Positions 1 to 14,231 of a stretch of 64,000 nucleotides of DNA are shown here, piece after piece. Within the stretch, counting starts at the first letter, position 1; the number at the start of each line of letters is the position of its first letter. Location of the stretch: NCBI GenBank assembly GCA_020226215.1, contig CM035227.1, positions 27,655,866 through 27,719,865 of the forward strand. Reading direction: 5' to 3'. Origin of the DNA: Sindora glabra (Eukaryota; Streptophyta; Magnoliopsida; Fabales; Fabaceae). Below the pieces are notes generated by a model that saw nothing but the letters and a program-made list of their open reading frames with translations, searched no databases and had not been told where the DNA came from. A program made the position numbers and the translations under genes.

Positions 1-1508
1 ATTTTTTAATTACCATTCCTACATCTTTTACAAATATTTATGAGAGTTTTCATATAACTTTCATATATATATTCATGTCATATCTCTCTCATATTTCAAA
101 CCATTAACTAATACAAATATTTATAATCAAAAAATATTTTTAATAAGAAATCTCAATCTTACTCTAATATAAAAACCTAACTTGAATAGAATTATAAACT
201 CACAATAAAAAATAATCATAAATTAACAATAATTAAAATTTGAATTAAATACAATAATTAAAAATATAATATTGTAAATGGTCTAACTTAAAAAGGCTAA
301 AAGCATAGGTTAACCTAATACAAAAATGCACCTAAGAAAAGGATATAAAATGAGTCAAAGCCTAGAGAATCCTAATGTATATCAGCTTAAAGGTAGGTTC
401 AAAAGTGGTTAAGTTATTGCAAATACTTGTTATTGTGGGTGTCTAAACAATTAAGGTCTTATGAAGGTCTTAAATCATTTACTAGTTATCGAACTTAAGA
501 CAAGAGTTATTTTGTTTATAAAGAATAGATCTTTCTCTTCCGCTTTGCCTATTATTGAATGGGAATTATTTTAAGCATGACTTAGATGAATTAGACTGCA
601 AGCCCCATTTTCAATATATACTATATAGAAGTGTTAGATATGTCATGCTTTATCTTTCTTACTGTAGATTCTTTAAGTTGAAATGAATAAGAGAAATTGC
701 AACGATTTCTCTTTTACCTCTTTATCCAAATAAGCCATAATCACTTATGGTCCCTATAAAATTACTCAAATTCTCTTTCCTTACTATCACTCATTGTATT
801 ACATTACCTATCCCTTGTTTGAATAATAAACTCTCTACTAATTCAACTTCAGATTCTTACCATCACTACATACTTTCCAAGTGACTCCTTTTCTCTATCA
901 TCACCTACATATATATATATTAGTATTTAGTGCTAATTGAGTTAGTTACACATTGTATATTAAACTCTTTTTGCCCTACTAACATATCTCACTCAAAATG
1001 CTCATGCTTAAAAAGTTAATAGTTATGCTTACACTTCCATTTTTAAAATTCAAACACCCTTCTCTTAAATAAATATATAACAATAAAAAATTATTAAATT
1101 ATTATATAAAATTTAAATTTAAACATATAAATATAAAAATAATTCAAACTATATCAAATCTTTTTGTATCTTTACAAGTTTATAATTCAAAATTTAACAA
1201 AAAAAATCATATTGAACTAAGTTCTTTTGTTATGACTTATATAGGAAGAAAATGAGATCTATTTTGCTGTTTGATATATTAAACTTTCAATATGTCTAAT
1301 ATATTAAGCTAAATAATGTTATTTTTAAATAAAAAAATTAAAAAAATCAAGCAGCTTAACTATATGGACTGTGGTTCATTCACAAGAGTTGACTGATTTA
1401 TCACTAAATCATTAACTAGTACTTTAACCGATTAAAAGAATAAATTTTAAAGTCAATCATATAATTTTTTTAGTGGAAATGGTCCATCCATTTTCACAAC
1501 ATTAATAG
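1..1508. other. AT-rich intergenic DNA
   Basis: No open reading frame with recognisable protein similarity and no RNA gene was seen here. The stretch is AT-rich with short poly-A and poly-T runs. It ends at the left terminus of the hAT element described next. Confidence 0.6.
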
Positions 1509-1819
1509 CAACTGTAAGGCTGTCAAACGGGCCTTGTCCCATAGACTGACCTACTCCGCTCTGTCGGTCTGTGCGGATTTAGACCCATGAAACTAAGCCC
1601 ATTTTTAATTGTGGGTTAAATAGGCTGGTCCGTACGAACCATGATCTGGACGAGTTTGTCCCGCACGGACACGAGTTAATTCACGGATTGGCCTCATTCC
1701 AAAAAAAAAAGAAAAAAGGCTGAAAGGCCTAAAGATTAACAGCCCGAGTCCCCAACCCAATTTCAATATTCAGAATTGAAATAAAAAAATAAAATAAATA
1801 AAATAGTTAGTCAGCATTC

Positions 1820-1926
1820 AGAACATCATTAGAAAGACAGAACAGAAACATAAAAATTTCTTCGAGAAACCTTTTGCCTCTTTGCTAACTAGGGCATCGA
1901 ATTATTGAAGATATTAAGAACTCAAG
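1820..1926 (+). other. Likely 5' untranslated exon of the hAT gene
   Basis: A CT- and AG-mixed leader ends with a strong splice donor, CTCAAG|GTGAGA, with GT at 1927-1928. A matching acceptor, TTTATAG at 4861-4865, stands 12 bases before the first transposase ATG at 4878. The predicted intron (1927-4865) contains the solo LTR, so that LTR may have been tolerated because it is spliced out. The exon start is a guess because no transcript is available. Confidence 0.4.
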
Positions 1927-2396
1927 GTGAGATTTTCTTTTTTCATCAATTAGTGATAATTTTTTTTATTTTTTATTACTTTTAAGCTGAATCATTGAAT
2001 CAATTTTCACGATTCTTTATTTTTGGTTGTTCGTTATTAACATTGTTTTTGTTTCTTTCTCGTTCTACAATTTTCGAAAACACATGATTGCTCACGAATT
2101 TGAAGTTCCTGTGTGCCTTGTAATCTGAAGCCCAAAACCTTTAATTATTGGACCCCGGTTTGAGGTATTTTTATTTTATCTCTGATAGCTTGCATTCTAT
2201 GTTCACGAATTTTACTAGTGTTAGAATTTCTCAGTGATTAGTGTGGGATTTTGATTTTATTTTATTTTTCCAACTCCAAAACCCTTGATTGTTGATTTCC
2301 TTGCTTCTAACTGAGAGGACAAACATTTGGTTTCTCGATAATTGTCTTTCTTGTTAGTTAATTTTCTATTTAAAATTTTGTAGTGGACGATGATTT

Positions 2397-3029
2397 TGTT
2401 GGGAATTCGGATTATCACATGCAGCGAAATTTTAAATTTTTGATCCAAATTCTACCTAGGATCCATGCAAAAAGCATAAGTCAATGATTAGGGTTTTACT
2501 TATTGAGCGCTCGTGTTTCTACTGATCAAAACTTGAGAGCGGATGAATCAAACACCGGCCGGAAGGTACAGCATCTCTACGGTATCCACACGGAGTGAAC
2601 AACGACCTCTCACCCTCCACGCGTCTGCTAGGATGCATTTTTCTCTCTAAGAATTAGGATTGAATATTTTTTGAGTGATTTAGGGTTTATATGGAAGCTT
2701 AAAATGTGATTATTAAGTGCTGCCCTCAAGTCCCCTTTTATAGAACTTAGGCAAGCCATAATCCTAGTCCTACTAGGATAATGCTTCCAAAATCCTAATC
2801 ACACTTAACAACTCATCTTATCCTTATCCTAGAGATAATGGGAAGAGATAAGACTTATCTATTAATTATCTAATATTAGATAATAATATTATCTCATAAT
2901 ATAAATATCTTAATTATTAGATAATTGCATATAGTTATCAAATATCAGAATAATATTATCTCATAATATATTTATCTAATATCTGATAAGATAATTATTC
3001 GATATTTCTTTAATATCAAATAATATTAC

Positions 3030-3073
<44 letters not shown>

Positions 3074-4070
3074 GTGAATTATTATTCTTAATAATATATA
3101 TATGCACGAAAATAAGTCTAATTAATTAGATATTAATATAATTAAAGTCTAATTAATTATTGTCTTATTCCTACTCCTTTTGTGTGACCCTGTAGGTTCT
3201 TACTACGTTGACAATGACTTATTATTGAGCCATAGACAGCGAGCGGTATCTAGCAATACATCACTGCCACTCAAGTAGTAAGAATGTCTATGATTCGATA
3301 TCCACCTAATATATGGTTAACGTTTTGCATCATAACCCTTTTGTAATAATATCCAAATTGAACTGGAGGCATGGAATGTGTCATCCTCGTCAATATTCAA
3401 TTTATATTTCTTGATACTGAGTAGACTTAAAATAAATAATTAATATCACATATTAATTCAACTGAGCATGGCCATGCATTTCTAAGTCTCACTCAATCAA
3501 GGGGCCCAAGGATATTTCTCTTTTATACAAGAGTAACAAAATCCCATTTACATCACTCACTTCCCTCTGCATGATTTATGACACACCCAATCAATGCCCT
3601 ACTTGTCATCCTGATTAAAAGTGACATAGGATAATATTAAAGTGAGTAATTTCTCATGTAGGGAACCGTAGTGACTTCAGGTCAAAGGTTTATGTGTAGT
3701 TGTGATCATATGAGAATAACTTATGACACGTTTATCCATGCAATATTCTCATAGTGAGTCAGTCCAATACATTGTTCACTTAGCAATGTACTCATGTATT
3801 GACTTGATATCACATATCCATGATTCGTAATCATCAGTCACTATACATGCTAATCTCGATGTATTATTACTATCCTTTTCGTAATAATACTTGACATGGG
3901 CATTTTAGGAATAGCAAAGCTATTCCAAGGATAATTATTATATTAAGTTATAAATTACGCATAATAATAATAAAAATAAATATAATAATTAAATTACCTA
4001 AAATAAAATATAATACATTGTGTATAACTTTAATCATCTTATATGATTAGTTCTAGAACACACACCAATA
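2397..4070 (-). mobile_element. Solo LTR, family copy 1 (with perfect 5-bp TSD)
   Basis: The segment is bounded on the plus strand by TGTTGGG at the left and CCAATA at the right (CCAACA in the second copy), giving the LTR terminal TGTTGG/CCAACA inverted repeat. It is flanked by an identical 5-bp duplication, GATTT at 2392-2396 and at 4071-4075. The same 1.67-kb sequence occurs in opposite orientation at 61,025-62,702. The promoter lies on the minus strand: TATAAAA is the reverse complement of 2736-2742, followed by a leader of about 340 bases to the LTR end. An (AT)n run lies near 3032-3069. There is no internal retrotransposon sequence on either side, so this is a solo LTR left by recombination between two LTRs. 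The leader resembles those of Copia-type elements, but the superfamily is not proven. Confidence 0.92.
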
Positions 4071-4877
4071 GATTTTGGGGTTTTTCCTTTGATTAAGGTT
4101 CTGATTTCTGGGTATTTAGCTTTCTCAATGTTGTTTGTAATCATTAACTATACTTGGTTAAGTAGTAATTCTATGCATTTAAAACTTTAAATGTTAATCA
4201 TAACAACTGTTCTACTTCTTGTTCTACACAGTGAGAACTTATATTTCTAATGTTGCATTACACAGTTTCGTGTGTTCCTTTTACTATATCATGATGTATT
4301 AGTTTGAGGATGATTTATTTTGTGACATGCTGATATTATGTGTTTAAGGTGATATTATTATAGTGATTTGTAGGAAACAAAAAATTATGTCATTTTTGTG
4401 ATGGAAGTAAGAAATTACTAAGCATTGCCGAAAATTGGATACCTAAAAGGGCAAATAAAAGTTAACAAGTTTAAGTATCCTTAGGCTTACATTGTTCATG
4501 TTTAAATTGTTCATTTTTATTTTTATTTATGATAAAATGATTGTGACTTATTTTATCACAAGTTTAAATTTCTTTTAATGTTAATTATTGCAGTTGCAGG
4601 CTAAAATTTTATTAAAAAATCTAGTTGTAAAATCATTTATCTGGTTCTTGTCTTAGAACTATTTAGGAATGCTAATTTGTTTATTTATTTTGTTAGAACT
4701 TGGACTTTTAGAAGTCTAAGTCTACATAGTTGTATTGTATAAGTTTGAGTAGTAAAATTTTGCTATACATGTTATTGTAGTGCTTAATGCTATGTGCTGT
4801 GTGCTGTGTGCGTAAGTATGAATGTTAATTAAGTGTACATTTATGTGTCAACATGCAATTTATAGTAGTCCTAGATA

Positions 4878-7207
4878 ATGGAATCACAATCTACGTATCA
4901 AAATGTTAGAGACAGCAATGATAGGGCAGGTGATATGCATTATATAAGGGGGAACAATAATGAAATTGAAAACATTATTATTGATGAAAGTACTCATGGT
5001 TTTGAAAATCAACCTGAACAACCGGAAGCTAATAAAGGTCGTAATAAAAGAAAGAAAATAACACCAGATGTGTGGATTTTTTATGAGAACATGGGAATAT
5101 GTGAAGATGGTAGACATTGAGGTAAATGCAAAGGTTATGGAACTTTAATTATGGGAGGTGGAACCTAAGTCGGTACTTCAAGTCTAGCCCACCATGCTCA
5201 AAGATAAATTGAAGTAAACTAAGATGTCAGAAATCTTATTGGATAATCTTAGTAAAACAAGAAGTAGAACAATTGATCAAGGAATTTTTAGGAATAAAGT
5301 AGCATTGGCCATCATAAAACATGATCTCTTTTTTAATTTTGTTGAATATGATAGAATTAGGGATGTATTGAAATATTTAACCCTGATGCAAAAATAATTT
5401 CTAGAAATACAGCTGCATCAGATGTGTGGAAGCTCTATTTAAATGAAAAAGAAGGTGTGAGAGATGAATTGGCAAAAATTTTAGGTAAAGTTTGTCTTAC
5501 TTCTAACTTGTAGACTTCTTGCACTCAAGAAGGCTATATTTGTTTAATTGTTCACTATGTTGATCTTAATTGAAAGTTAAGAAGTAAAATCCTAACTTTT
5601 TGTAGCATGCCACCTCCACACACGGGATATAAATTATCAAAAAAAAATAATAGAAGTCTTATGTGAATGGGGGATAGATAAGAAGATTTTTACTCTAACT
5701 TTGGACAATGCTTCTGTAAATGATAACATGCAATCTTATTTAAAAGAACAACTTTGTTTAGAACAAAGCTTGTTGTGTGATGGTGAATTTTTTCATGTAA
5801 GATGTTCTGCACACATCGTAAATCTTATTGTTCAAGATGGGTTGAAAGTGGCGTCTAGTACCATTGTTAAAATTAGAGAAAATATTAAATATGTTAAGGA
5901 TTCAGAAGTAAGAATGAGAAGCTTTGACAGGATTGTTCAAAATTTGTCAATTAATAGAGGTATGAAATTATGCTTAGATGTGCCTACTAGATGGAATTCA
6001 ACTTTTCTCATGCTTGATAGTGCTTTAAAATATAAACAAGCATTTATTCGCTTTGTAGTTATTGATAAAAACTACAAGCATTGTCCATCTAGTGTGGAGT
6101 AGGCAAGAGGTGAAAAGATAAGTGAATTTTTGGAGCCTTTTATGAAATGACAAACTTAATATCCAATTCAAGTTATCCAATTGCAAACTTGTATTTCACT
6201 CAAGTTTGAAAAATTGAATACCTTCTATTGGATAATTTAAAGAGTGAAGATGAAATCATAAGAGAGATGGCTATTAACATGAAGGTTTAAGTTTGATAAA
6301 TATTAGAGTGAATATAATGTTTTGCTTGCTATGGCGGCTATCTTTGATCTAAGAATCAAGCTTTCTTTATTGGAGTTTTGCTATAATATTATTGACTCTA
6401 TAACTTGTGAAGAAAAAATTGGAATTGTGAAACAAAAGCTTTTTCAACTCCATAAAGCATATCCTAAGCATTTACCTCCAAGCCAACTGTCAAGTGTTAC
6501 TTCCATATCATCCTTTGGAAGTTCAAGTACAAGTAATAGACTAAAGAAACTTTTCACTGTAAGTTTTCCTACTTTCAATTCTAATTTATTGCCTATAAGT
6601 ATGATCCAATGCTTTTATACAATTTGTTGTATTTTGATTATTTTTGTTTTTGGATTGTATGAATTTTTTTGGGTTAGAATTTCAAGGCCTTTGATTCTCA
6701 AATTGTTACAAGAGCTAGAAAATCTCAATTGGAGATTTATTTAGAAAAGCCAAAGCTTGAATTTGCTCATTACGAAGATTTAGATGTTCTAGATTGGTAG
6801 AAAGTGCACAAGAGTAGATTTTCGAACCTAGCCATTATGGTTTATGACTTATTGATTGTGCCAATTACAACAGTGGCTTTCGAATCAGCATTTAGTATTG
6901 GAGGGCGTGTGCTAAATAAGTATAGAAGTTGTCTCTTTCTAAGGAAAGTTCAAGTTTTAATTTACACTCATAGTTGACTCCATGGTTTCACTCCTGTTAG
7001 TAATCTCTATGATTTAACTCCTAATTAATTTAGAAATTTTTTAATCTTTCTTATTTTAATCTTTTAACTTCTTTAACAATTAAACTTTCAATTGTAGATT
7101 TGGAGGATGATGAGGAAGGAAAAAATGACTCAATTGAGGATTTAAACACAAGTGCACCAATTGATCTAGATAAAGAGTTAGAAGTTAATGATGATGAGAA
7201 TGCATAG
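4878..7207 (+). pseudogene. hAT transposase (BED/RNase H-like/hATC), broken
   Basis: Start ATG at 4878. Fragments read in order: an acidic N-terminal part ending in a degenerate BED-type zinc finger (KCKGYG near 5130, broken by a stop at 5118); a central RNase H-like region at 5701-6100 with the family motif FHVRCSAHIVNLIVQDGL (5791-5844) and a PTRWNST block near 5983; a following part at 6322-6560 with LLAMAAIFDLRIKL; and the C-terminal dimerisation domain at 6690-6975 with VAFESAFSIGGRVLNKYRSC. A last acidic exon (7098-7207) follows an acceptor at about 7097. Several codons that are Trp in this family are now stops (6100-6102 and in the hATC region), and there are frame changes between blocks. 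The element therefore cannot move itself. Family placement is secure; exact exon joins are not. Confidence 0.85.
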
Positions 7208-8415
7208 ATAGAGGTCTCCCTTTTATTTTCTAGTAAGTTCTTTAGACCTATCATTAATTTTTGTTTAAGTTTGATTAGCTTCTAGTTGTACTAACTTATA
7301 AAAGAATTTCTGTGTGTTTTGGTTGGTTATCTTTGACTTTTCATTATTCTAAATCTTCATTGCTAGCTACTTGGTTGGAGACTTAGAGTTGGAGTGCTAT
7401 TGATGAGCATTTCTTACTTAGTTTTCTTTTCTGTTTTAGATACTTGTGTTTATCATAATATTATAACAATTGTATTATTTTTTTAAGTTAAATAATTCTA
7501 TTACTTTGGTTTTATTATGGATCATAAAATGTGTTAAAATATGATGTATTTTTTATTTTGTTTGATATATAGATTGTGGAAAGTTGGAAGCAAAAGAATT
7601 GAATATGCTAGTTTGTAATTGTCCATGAATGATGAATTATATTTCAAGACTCAGGAGTCTCCACTGGACCACTACTTCTTGGATAAGTTAGGAGGACATA
7701 CAAGTAAATTTTGATTGTTAAATGTTTATTTCTGGAAGCAATATTATTTGAACTTAGAAATGAATTTTATTTTATTATATTTATAATAACTGTTATGTGT
7801 TGAGAGATGATTAATTATATTAAATATGTAGGATTTTAAATTAATTTCAGTAATTTAATTTATTATATCATGGATGTGGTAGAATAGGATATATATTTTT
7901 TGGGAGTGTTTGTAAGATAGTTGAGCTGAATAGAAGTTCTAGTCTTCTAAGGACTAGAACTGTAGAATAGAGGGCAAGGCAAGGCAAGGCAACGCTTCTG
8001 GAGTCTCTGTCTGGGCCTGGCCCTCTATAGTCTGTAATGCAATTTGCAAAAATAAAAAAATAGCATTTTGGTATAATGGTATTGGGCGGTCTCTAGGCTC
8101 ACTTTAGAATAAGGAGTGGGAGCAATGCCTCTGACTTTAGCCCTCTATACAAATTATACTTTGCATATTGTAATTTGGAAAAATCAAAAAATAACTTTTG
8201 GTATTGGGCTTGTTGGTTTGGAGTGGGTTTTGGTGACATTGGACGGACAAGCAAAACGGGCTGATCTGAGACTTTCACGGACCAAACCTGGACTACCTTA
8301 AAGGAGTCTATTTTTAATTGCAGGTCAAACGGACCAATCCGTAATGGGTCAAAACCTGTGCAGACCTCTTCCGCCCCGTTCCGACTTGTTCGTTTGACAG
8401 GCCTAAACAACTACA

Positions 8416-9402
8416 CCTTGATACAATTAAAGTTAAAATTAAAGAAGTTTCAACGTTATAATGATGCACCAATTAATTCAAAGATTTAAATTTATTAACT
8501 TGTATGATATTGTATAAATTAAATAAAAACTAACGATTTCAAGTTGTTAATACAGTATAAAATTGTACTTTTCAATCCGCGGGATAAAGTAATAGCTAAA
8601 TTAAAGGGCTAAAATATAGATTTTGTCTTAACGTGAAATGTCCATGGTTTGGGTAGTTGAACGAGGAGAAGGAAAAAGCAAGTCGGGTTGTATCCATTGG
8701 GGTCCATGGGGAAACCGCTGAGTAATGCACGATGAAAAATGACCAAGCACTTGAGAAAAGGAAAAAGTCCTTCACCATTGGCAAAGGAAACGAGTAAGAA
8801 GGAGAATAATTCAAAAAAGAAAGAAAGAATATTTAATTGAAAAAAAAAAGAATCAATTAACACTCGAGACTTGAGACCCCACATTTATGAAAATAAAATA
8901 CGGGAGAAATATACCAACATGTAGAAATAGTTAAAAGGTATAATACAAGAAAAAAAATAAAAAGAGGGTTTTTAGCACTTATTATTATTTATTTTTGGCC
9001 TTCCATTATCAAAGCCTCAAATGAGTAAAATCCTCGTTAGTAGTATTATATTTAGGCAAAATTGAACTTAAACTAACATTCCTTGGGTATACTTTTCATG
9101 TCCTAAAAAACACGAGGTATTTCACAAATAGGTAAATACTTTGGTGTATATTTTGAATATTTTATAAATCTCTATGAAGTTTTAACTATTAATATAAAAA
9201 TTATAATTTATATTAAAAAATCTGCAAGCTTTGTTTTGTAATTAGCTAATTACATTAACAATTAATTTATAATAAATTATATTTATTAATTTGACTAACT
9301 AATAATATTAGTTACTTGAATAAAGATATTTGATAAAATTAATTATTTATTATTAGTTATTTATATATAAAATGATATATAAAAATATAATTTTATTTTA
9401 TG

Positions 9403-9482
<80 letters not shown>

Positions 9483-12171
9483 TATGTGTATAAATTAATC
9501 TTATCAATTTTTACTTTTAATATGAAAAGAATTAACATTTATTAGATAATTGTATAACAATATTTTTAACATGTTATATAAATTATTTTATTAATATAGT
9601 AAGTTTATTATATAAATTAAATTATTAGAAAGAACAATTATATATATATATATTAAATTAGCACATGTTAAACTAAAGATTTATAATAATATATTGGTTT
9701 AGTTATAGATAATACAAGTTAAAAGGTAAGGGGTTCAAATCATCTCACGTGCATTTTTAACAAAATAATGAATAGAAATAATTATTATTACACAATCTTA
9801 TAATTGCTACTCAAAAATACCGAATTTTTTAACCTTTTCAAATTAGTTAGTTTAAGGTCAATAAACTAATTGAATCAACTGTTTACTAAATACAAAAAAT
9901 AATTAATTGACCAATCAATCAATTAGTTAAAGTAATCTCAATTAGTTAAGAGCAATTAAAAAATCTATTTACCAAACATCCTTTTAAAGGATAATTTTGT
10001 ATAGATTTTATTTGTAATGAATAAATAAAAACTACAATCTCATCATCACAATTGTATACTTTTTTATAAAAGTCGTGTTTACCTTTTATGCGAAAATTAT
10101 CTTTAATAAATAAATTAAAAATATGAAAAATATTGAATCTAAAAAAATTCATAATTTTTTTAGTAAAAAGGAAGCATAACCCTCAACAAATAGATCATAA
10201 TACTATTTTCATTCATTTAAATTTACTTTTGCACTCTCTCTCATATGGTAAGGTCTATAATTTTATAAATTTTATTATTTATTAAAGTAGAATGTATTCT
10301 GCATTTAAAATTCAATTCTTAATTTTATATCTATCTTTAATAATTTAACTATTCATGCCGTTAAAAAAATATCTAAGATTGCATGCGTAAGGGGGTGGGT
10401 GCAGCCTAGAAGCGTCTTCAAGAAGCGGATATGTAAGAAGACAGGAAGTTATATCCCAGAAGCATGCTATGGATTAATGGTTCCTTCAAAGCCAAACTTT
10501 AAAATTGAAAACTACTTCCTAATATTTCTTTTAAATTATTGTATTGCTTTGCTTATAAATATTCAAAACGTAACCAACATAACTCGAAATAAAGCACACG
10601 CGTGGCGGGCAAACCCACCAAATTAATTTTTTGTGGGGTCCAAAATGTTGAATTTATTGCACCGCCAACCATGTGGAAGGGCATATTTATGCCTACCCAT
10701 CATAATTTTCTGCACATAGCTTGTTGCCATTGGTGCGCTGAACATGACTTAAAATAATTAGATTTAAATTCAAAATCACGATAACAACAAAAGTATTTAT
10801 ACTTTGCCAACGGTTGACGTTTTGTTAATATATTTATCAATTAATATAATAATATATTAAATTCTTTTCCTTACGCACTATATATTGAATCCAATTAAAA
10901 GAAGACATCGCGGAAGAGCTTCCTATTCAACCCCAAAAGTAATTATATGAAAATGAAAATAAGATTACCCTACTGAATCCCAACCCTCGGACCCTCAATG
11001 TTTCCTATTCAACCAACCTCGCAACGGCCGTCCGCGTGGCTGCTCTGTTATCATTTTTTTCGTTGTCTCTTTACTTATTATCATTAATCTATCAGTCTCC
11101 CACATCCTTATAGCTTAACTTTGGATGCCAGATACCTTTAGTTTTTTATTTATATATTTTCCATCCTTAGAAAAATATCAAGATATTTTTTGTTTATAAT
11201 AATATAGCTCCAAGCCTCGGGTGTTTTAAAATATTCTTGATACTTCATAATTGATCTTCACGGATCAGGTCCATTCGTTTGTTTTTCTTCATCTCAATGC
11301 CATCTTGGTTTCTTAATTGCCGCTAATTAAAGAGGCATCCAATAAAAATTCAAGGGGGAGTGTACCGGGAGTAAGTATATCTTGCACATGCAATTCTTAC
11401 ACATTGCAGAAAGGATTTATATTTAAATTTCTTTACGGTGAATAAGCAAAAAATAATAATTACAAATGATCACGAGAGAACTTTTGCAATTTTTTAATAA
11501 TATAATAACATATGAATTAATAATAATATAAAATTAATTTATATTGATAAAAATTAAATTTAAAATTTTATAAAAACTACTATCTTTTTAATTGTTTGCA
11601 AGAATTTTTGTTGTTCGTATATTATCATTCATTATTTTTACTGACAGTTGGACTTCCAATAAAAATGTAATCTTTGTAACTTTTTTTAAGAAGTATTTAA
11701 TTAATAATAAAAATTAAAAATTTGCACAAGAAATTATTTTTGTCAAATAAAAGGTAAGTAAATACTTTTTGAAGTAATACGTTCCAACAAGGAAAGGATT
11801 ATGATATAACATTGATACAATGATACATTAATGCACCACTAAATTTTACTAACTATAATTTAAATTTTTTTAAAAGTTAAATTTAATACATAATATGATA
11901 ATAAATTAATAGTCAAATTTATTAATATATGAATATACCATTATATCAATGATGTTTCATAAAATTTTCCTTCTAAAAAATATTACTTCTTCTATTTTAT
12001 CAAGTAACGGCTAATAAAACATTTCACATATCTCCTACTTTCAAAAATTATATTTTTTTCATATAACCTTTTACCAATTAAAAAGTCTTTTAAAGTGAGT
12101 TTGAATATATATCGTTTAACTTGTTTGAAATTGTTCTTTTTATATCAAAAGCGGCATATTACATAATACAA
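8416..12171. other. Intergenic DNA without recognisable genes
   Basis: Short open frames occur at 8596-8884 (minus), 9946-10152 (minus) and 10399-10626 (plus), but none shows a recognisable domain, and their composition follows the surrounding DNA. Two slightly GC-richer islands, near 10,580-10,740 and 10,900-11,050, look like single-copy intergenic sequence. A dinucleotide tract is listed separately. Confidence 0.5.
9402..9478. repeat. (AT)n microsatellite
   Basis: An almost pure AT dinucleotide run of about 75 bases with one GT interruption near 9419. It is likely length-variable between individuals. Confidence 0.9.
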
Positions 12172-13394
12172 GGAGTCCTGTAGAAAATAAGTTCCACGAA
12201 AAATTCAATTTTTTAAAAAATAATTTTCTATATAAACTTCTTTTGATTAATATTAAAGAACTAATACTTTCTAAAAAGTAATTTCTTATATTTTATTTGG
12301 TTCAATCTTAAATTTTTTATAAAATATTGATGAAATAACTACAATACTTTTAATATTATTTTAATACATTTCAATAGATTTTAATTGTCTTTAATAAACT
12401 GTTTATATATTATATTTTTAATCTCTTTTTCTATCATAATTTTTTTAAATCAGTAAATTCTTATTTTTAATTTGTTATAAAAAATAAAATATATTCATAT
12501 AAAAAATAGGATATATATATATATCTTAAATTATCTTAATATAATTAAAATAAAATATAATTTATAGAAAGAAAAATATTAGTTAAATAATTAATACTAT
12601 CAAATTTATATAAAGTAAGCAAAAATATATAATTTTTTACTTGTATGATTAAATATTAAAAAATAATAGATGTAAAATAATATAATAGATATATAAAATA
12701 AATAATTATATATAGAATTAAATTTTTATTATAATGATATTTATGATCATATTTGCAATTTTTATTTCTAATATAATATTTAATTTATATTTTATACAAT
12801 ACTTATTCTATTTATTATAAAATTAATAAAATAATTTTATTTTATGTAATTAATAATTATATTTATATTTTATAATTAATAAATTATATTTATCATCAAC
12901 AAAATATATATTATAATTTTTAAATATTAAAAATAAAATATTAATTAAAGTGATTATTAATATAATTGATAAATAAAAATAATTTTATATTTTTATTTAG
13001 CAAAAACATGGAAAGTTCTTCTTACTAAAGAGAGTATCACTAAATAATTTTTCATAATTTATAAAAAATAAAAATTTATTCTTCCTTTATTTTAACAATT
13101 AATGACTAATCAAAATACTTAGTTATTTCCTAAAAAAATTGTTTTCCATTTATACCTTTTGGGAAGCAAATGACTTTTAAATATCTAAGATCAGCAACGT
13201 AATATATATTGAAAATAGAATTCAATATTTAATATCAAATGCAAATTAAACATTGTCATTAAATATAAAATTGTGAAACAACTTTGTAAAATTTAATTTA
13301 ATGGATTAAAATAATTTGAAATTCATTTTTGAATTCCATTTTTTATACTTGTAATATTTTTAATTTAAGATTATGTGTCCAAATTCAAAATATT
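12172..13394 (+). mobile_element. MITE-like element of the GGRGTCATT family, long copy
   Basis: It begins AGGAGTCCTG and continues through the same series of AT-rich blocks seen in the elements at 19,520 and 58,755: a run near TTCTTATATTTTATTTGGTT, then AATATTATT, then the late block with AATGACTAATCAAAATA and TTTCCTAAAAAAAT. No coding capacity is visible. The 3' two thirds (from 12,526) are duplicated in tandem at 13,395. The true right end is unclear because of that duplication. Confidence 0.45.
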
Positions 13395-14231
13395 TTAAAT
13401 TATCTTAATATAATTAAAATAAAATATAATTTAAACAAAGAAAAATATTAGTTAAATAATTAATACTATCAAATATATATAAGGTAAACAAAAATATTTT
13501 TTTTACTTTTATGATTAAATATTTAAAAATAATAGATATATAATAAATAATTATATATAGAATTAAAATTTTATTATAATGATATTTATGATCATATTTA
13601 CAATTTTTATTTCTAATATAATATTTAATTTATATTTTATACAATACGTATTCTATTTATTATATAATTAACAAAATAATTTTAGGATTTAAGATTTAGA
13701 GTTTATATAATTAATAATTATATTTATATTTTATAATTAATAAATTATATTTATTATTAAAAATATATATTATAATTTTTAAATAGTAAATATAAAATGT
13801 TAATTAAAGTGATCATTGATTAAATTAAATAAAAATAATTTTATACTTTTATTTATCAAAAACATGGGAACTTCTTCTTACCTAAGAGAGTGTCAATAAA
13901 TAACTTTTCATAATTTTTATGAGAAGCAAAACTTGTAATCAAAATACTTAGTTATTTTCTATGTCCTCAGAAAATTTTACTTTCCATGATACTTTTTGGT
14001 AAAAAAATGACTTTTAAATATCTAAGATCAACGATGTAATATATACTGAAAATAGAATTCAATATTAAATATCAAATACAAATTAAACATTGTCATAAAA
14101 TATAAAATTGTGAAACAACTTTGTAAAATTTAATTTAATGGATAAAAATAATTTGAAATTCATTTTTGAATTCCATTTTTTATACTTGTAATATTTTTAA
14201 TTTAAGATTATGGGTCCAAATTCAAAATATA
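12526..14231. repeat. Tandem duplication of an ~869-bp noncoding unit
   Basis: Unit 1 is 12,526-13,394 and unit 2 is 13,395-14,231. Both begin TTAAATTATCTTAATATAAT and end in TCCAAATTCAAAATAT, and they run collinearly with small indels. Examples of differences are an AGATTTAGAG insertion near 13,690 in unit 2 and GTG versus GGG near the end. The unit contains no open frame of note and overlaps the MITE-like element at 12,172. The junction is direct, without intervening sequence. Confidence 0.85.

Larger units (their letters stand above)
1517..8407 (+). mobile_element. hAT transposon (RICESLEEPER-like), decayed, with nested solo LTR
   Basis: The ends form imperfect terminal inverted repeats: the left end begins near 1517 with AGGCTGTCAAACGGG, and the reverse complement of the right end reads AGGCCTGTCAAACGAAC (finishing near 8404-8407). 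Similar TG-rich, C-rich sequence continues inward on both sides for more than 60 bases. Flanking 8-mers CAACTGTA (1509-1516) and CAACTACA (8408-8415) match at 6 of 8 positions, which fits an aged 8-bp hAT target duplication. Inside lies a broken transposase gene on the plus strand. A short direct repeat (AGGCA units) sits near the right end at 7975-7992. The 5' part is interrupted by the solo LTR at 2397-4070. Exact end bases are uncertain by about 3 bp. Confidence 0.8.

Noticed and set aside
2257..2448. 63-codon minus-strand frame
   Set aside because: It crosses the boundary of the solo LTR (2397), so it is a chance frame made by the insertion.
8596..8884. Two overlapping minus-strand frames of 72 and 91 codons
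   Set aside because: Phe/Ser-rich readings of an A/G-rich stretch with no known domain, and no splice or promoter context.
9690..9760. GGTTCAAATC (9,732-9,741), a perfect-looking Pol III B box
   Set aside because: No A box at suitable distance, no tRNA fold, no tail. It is probably a chance match or a tiny SINE fragment.
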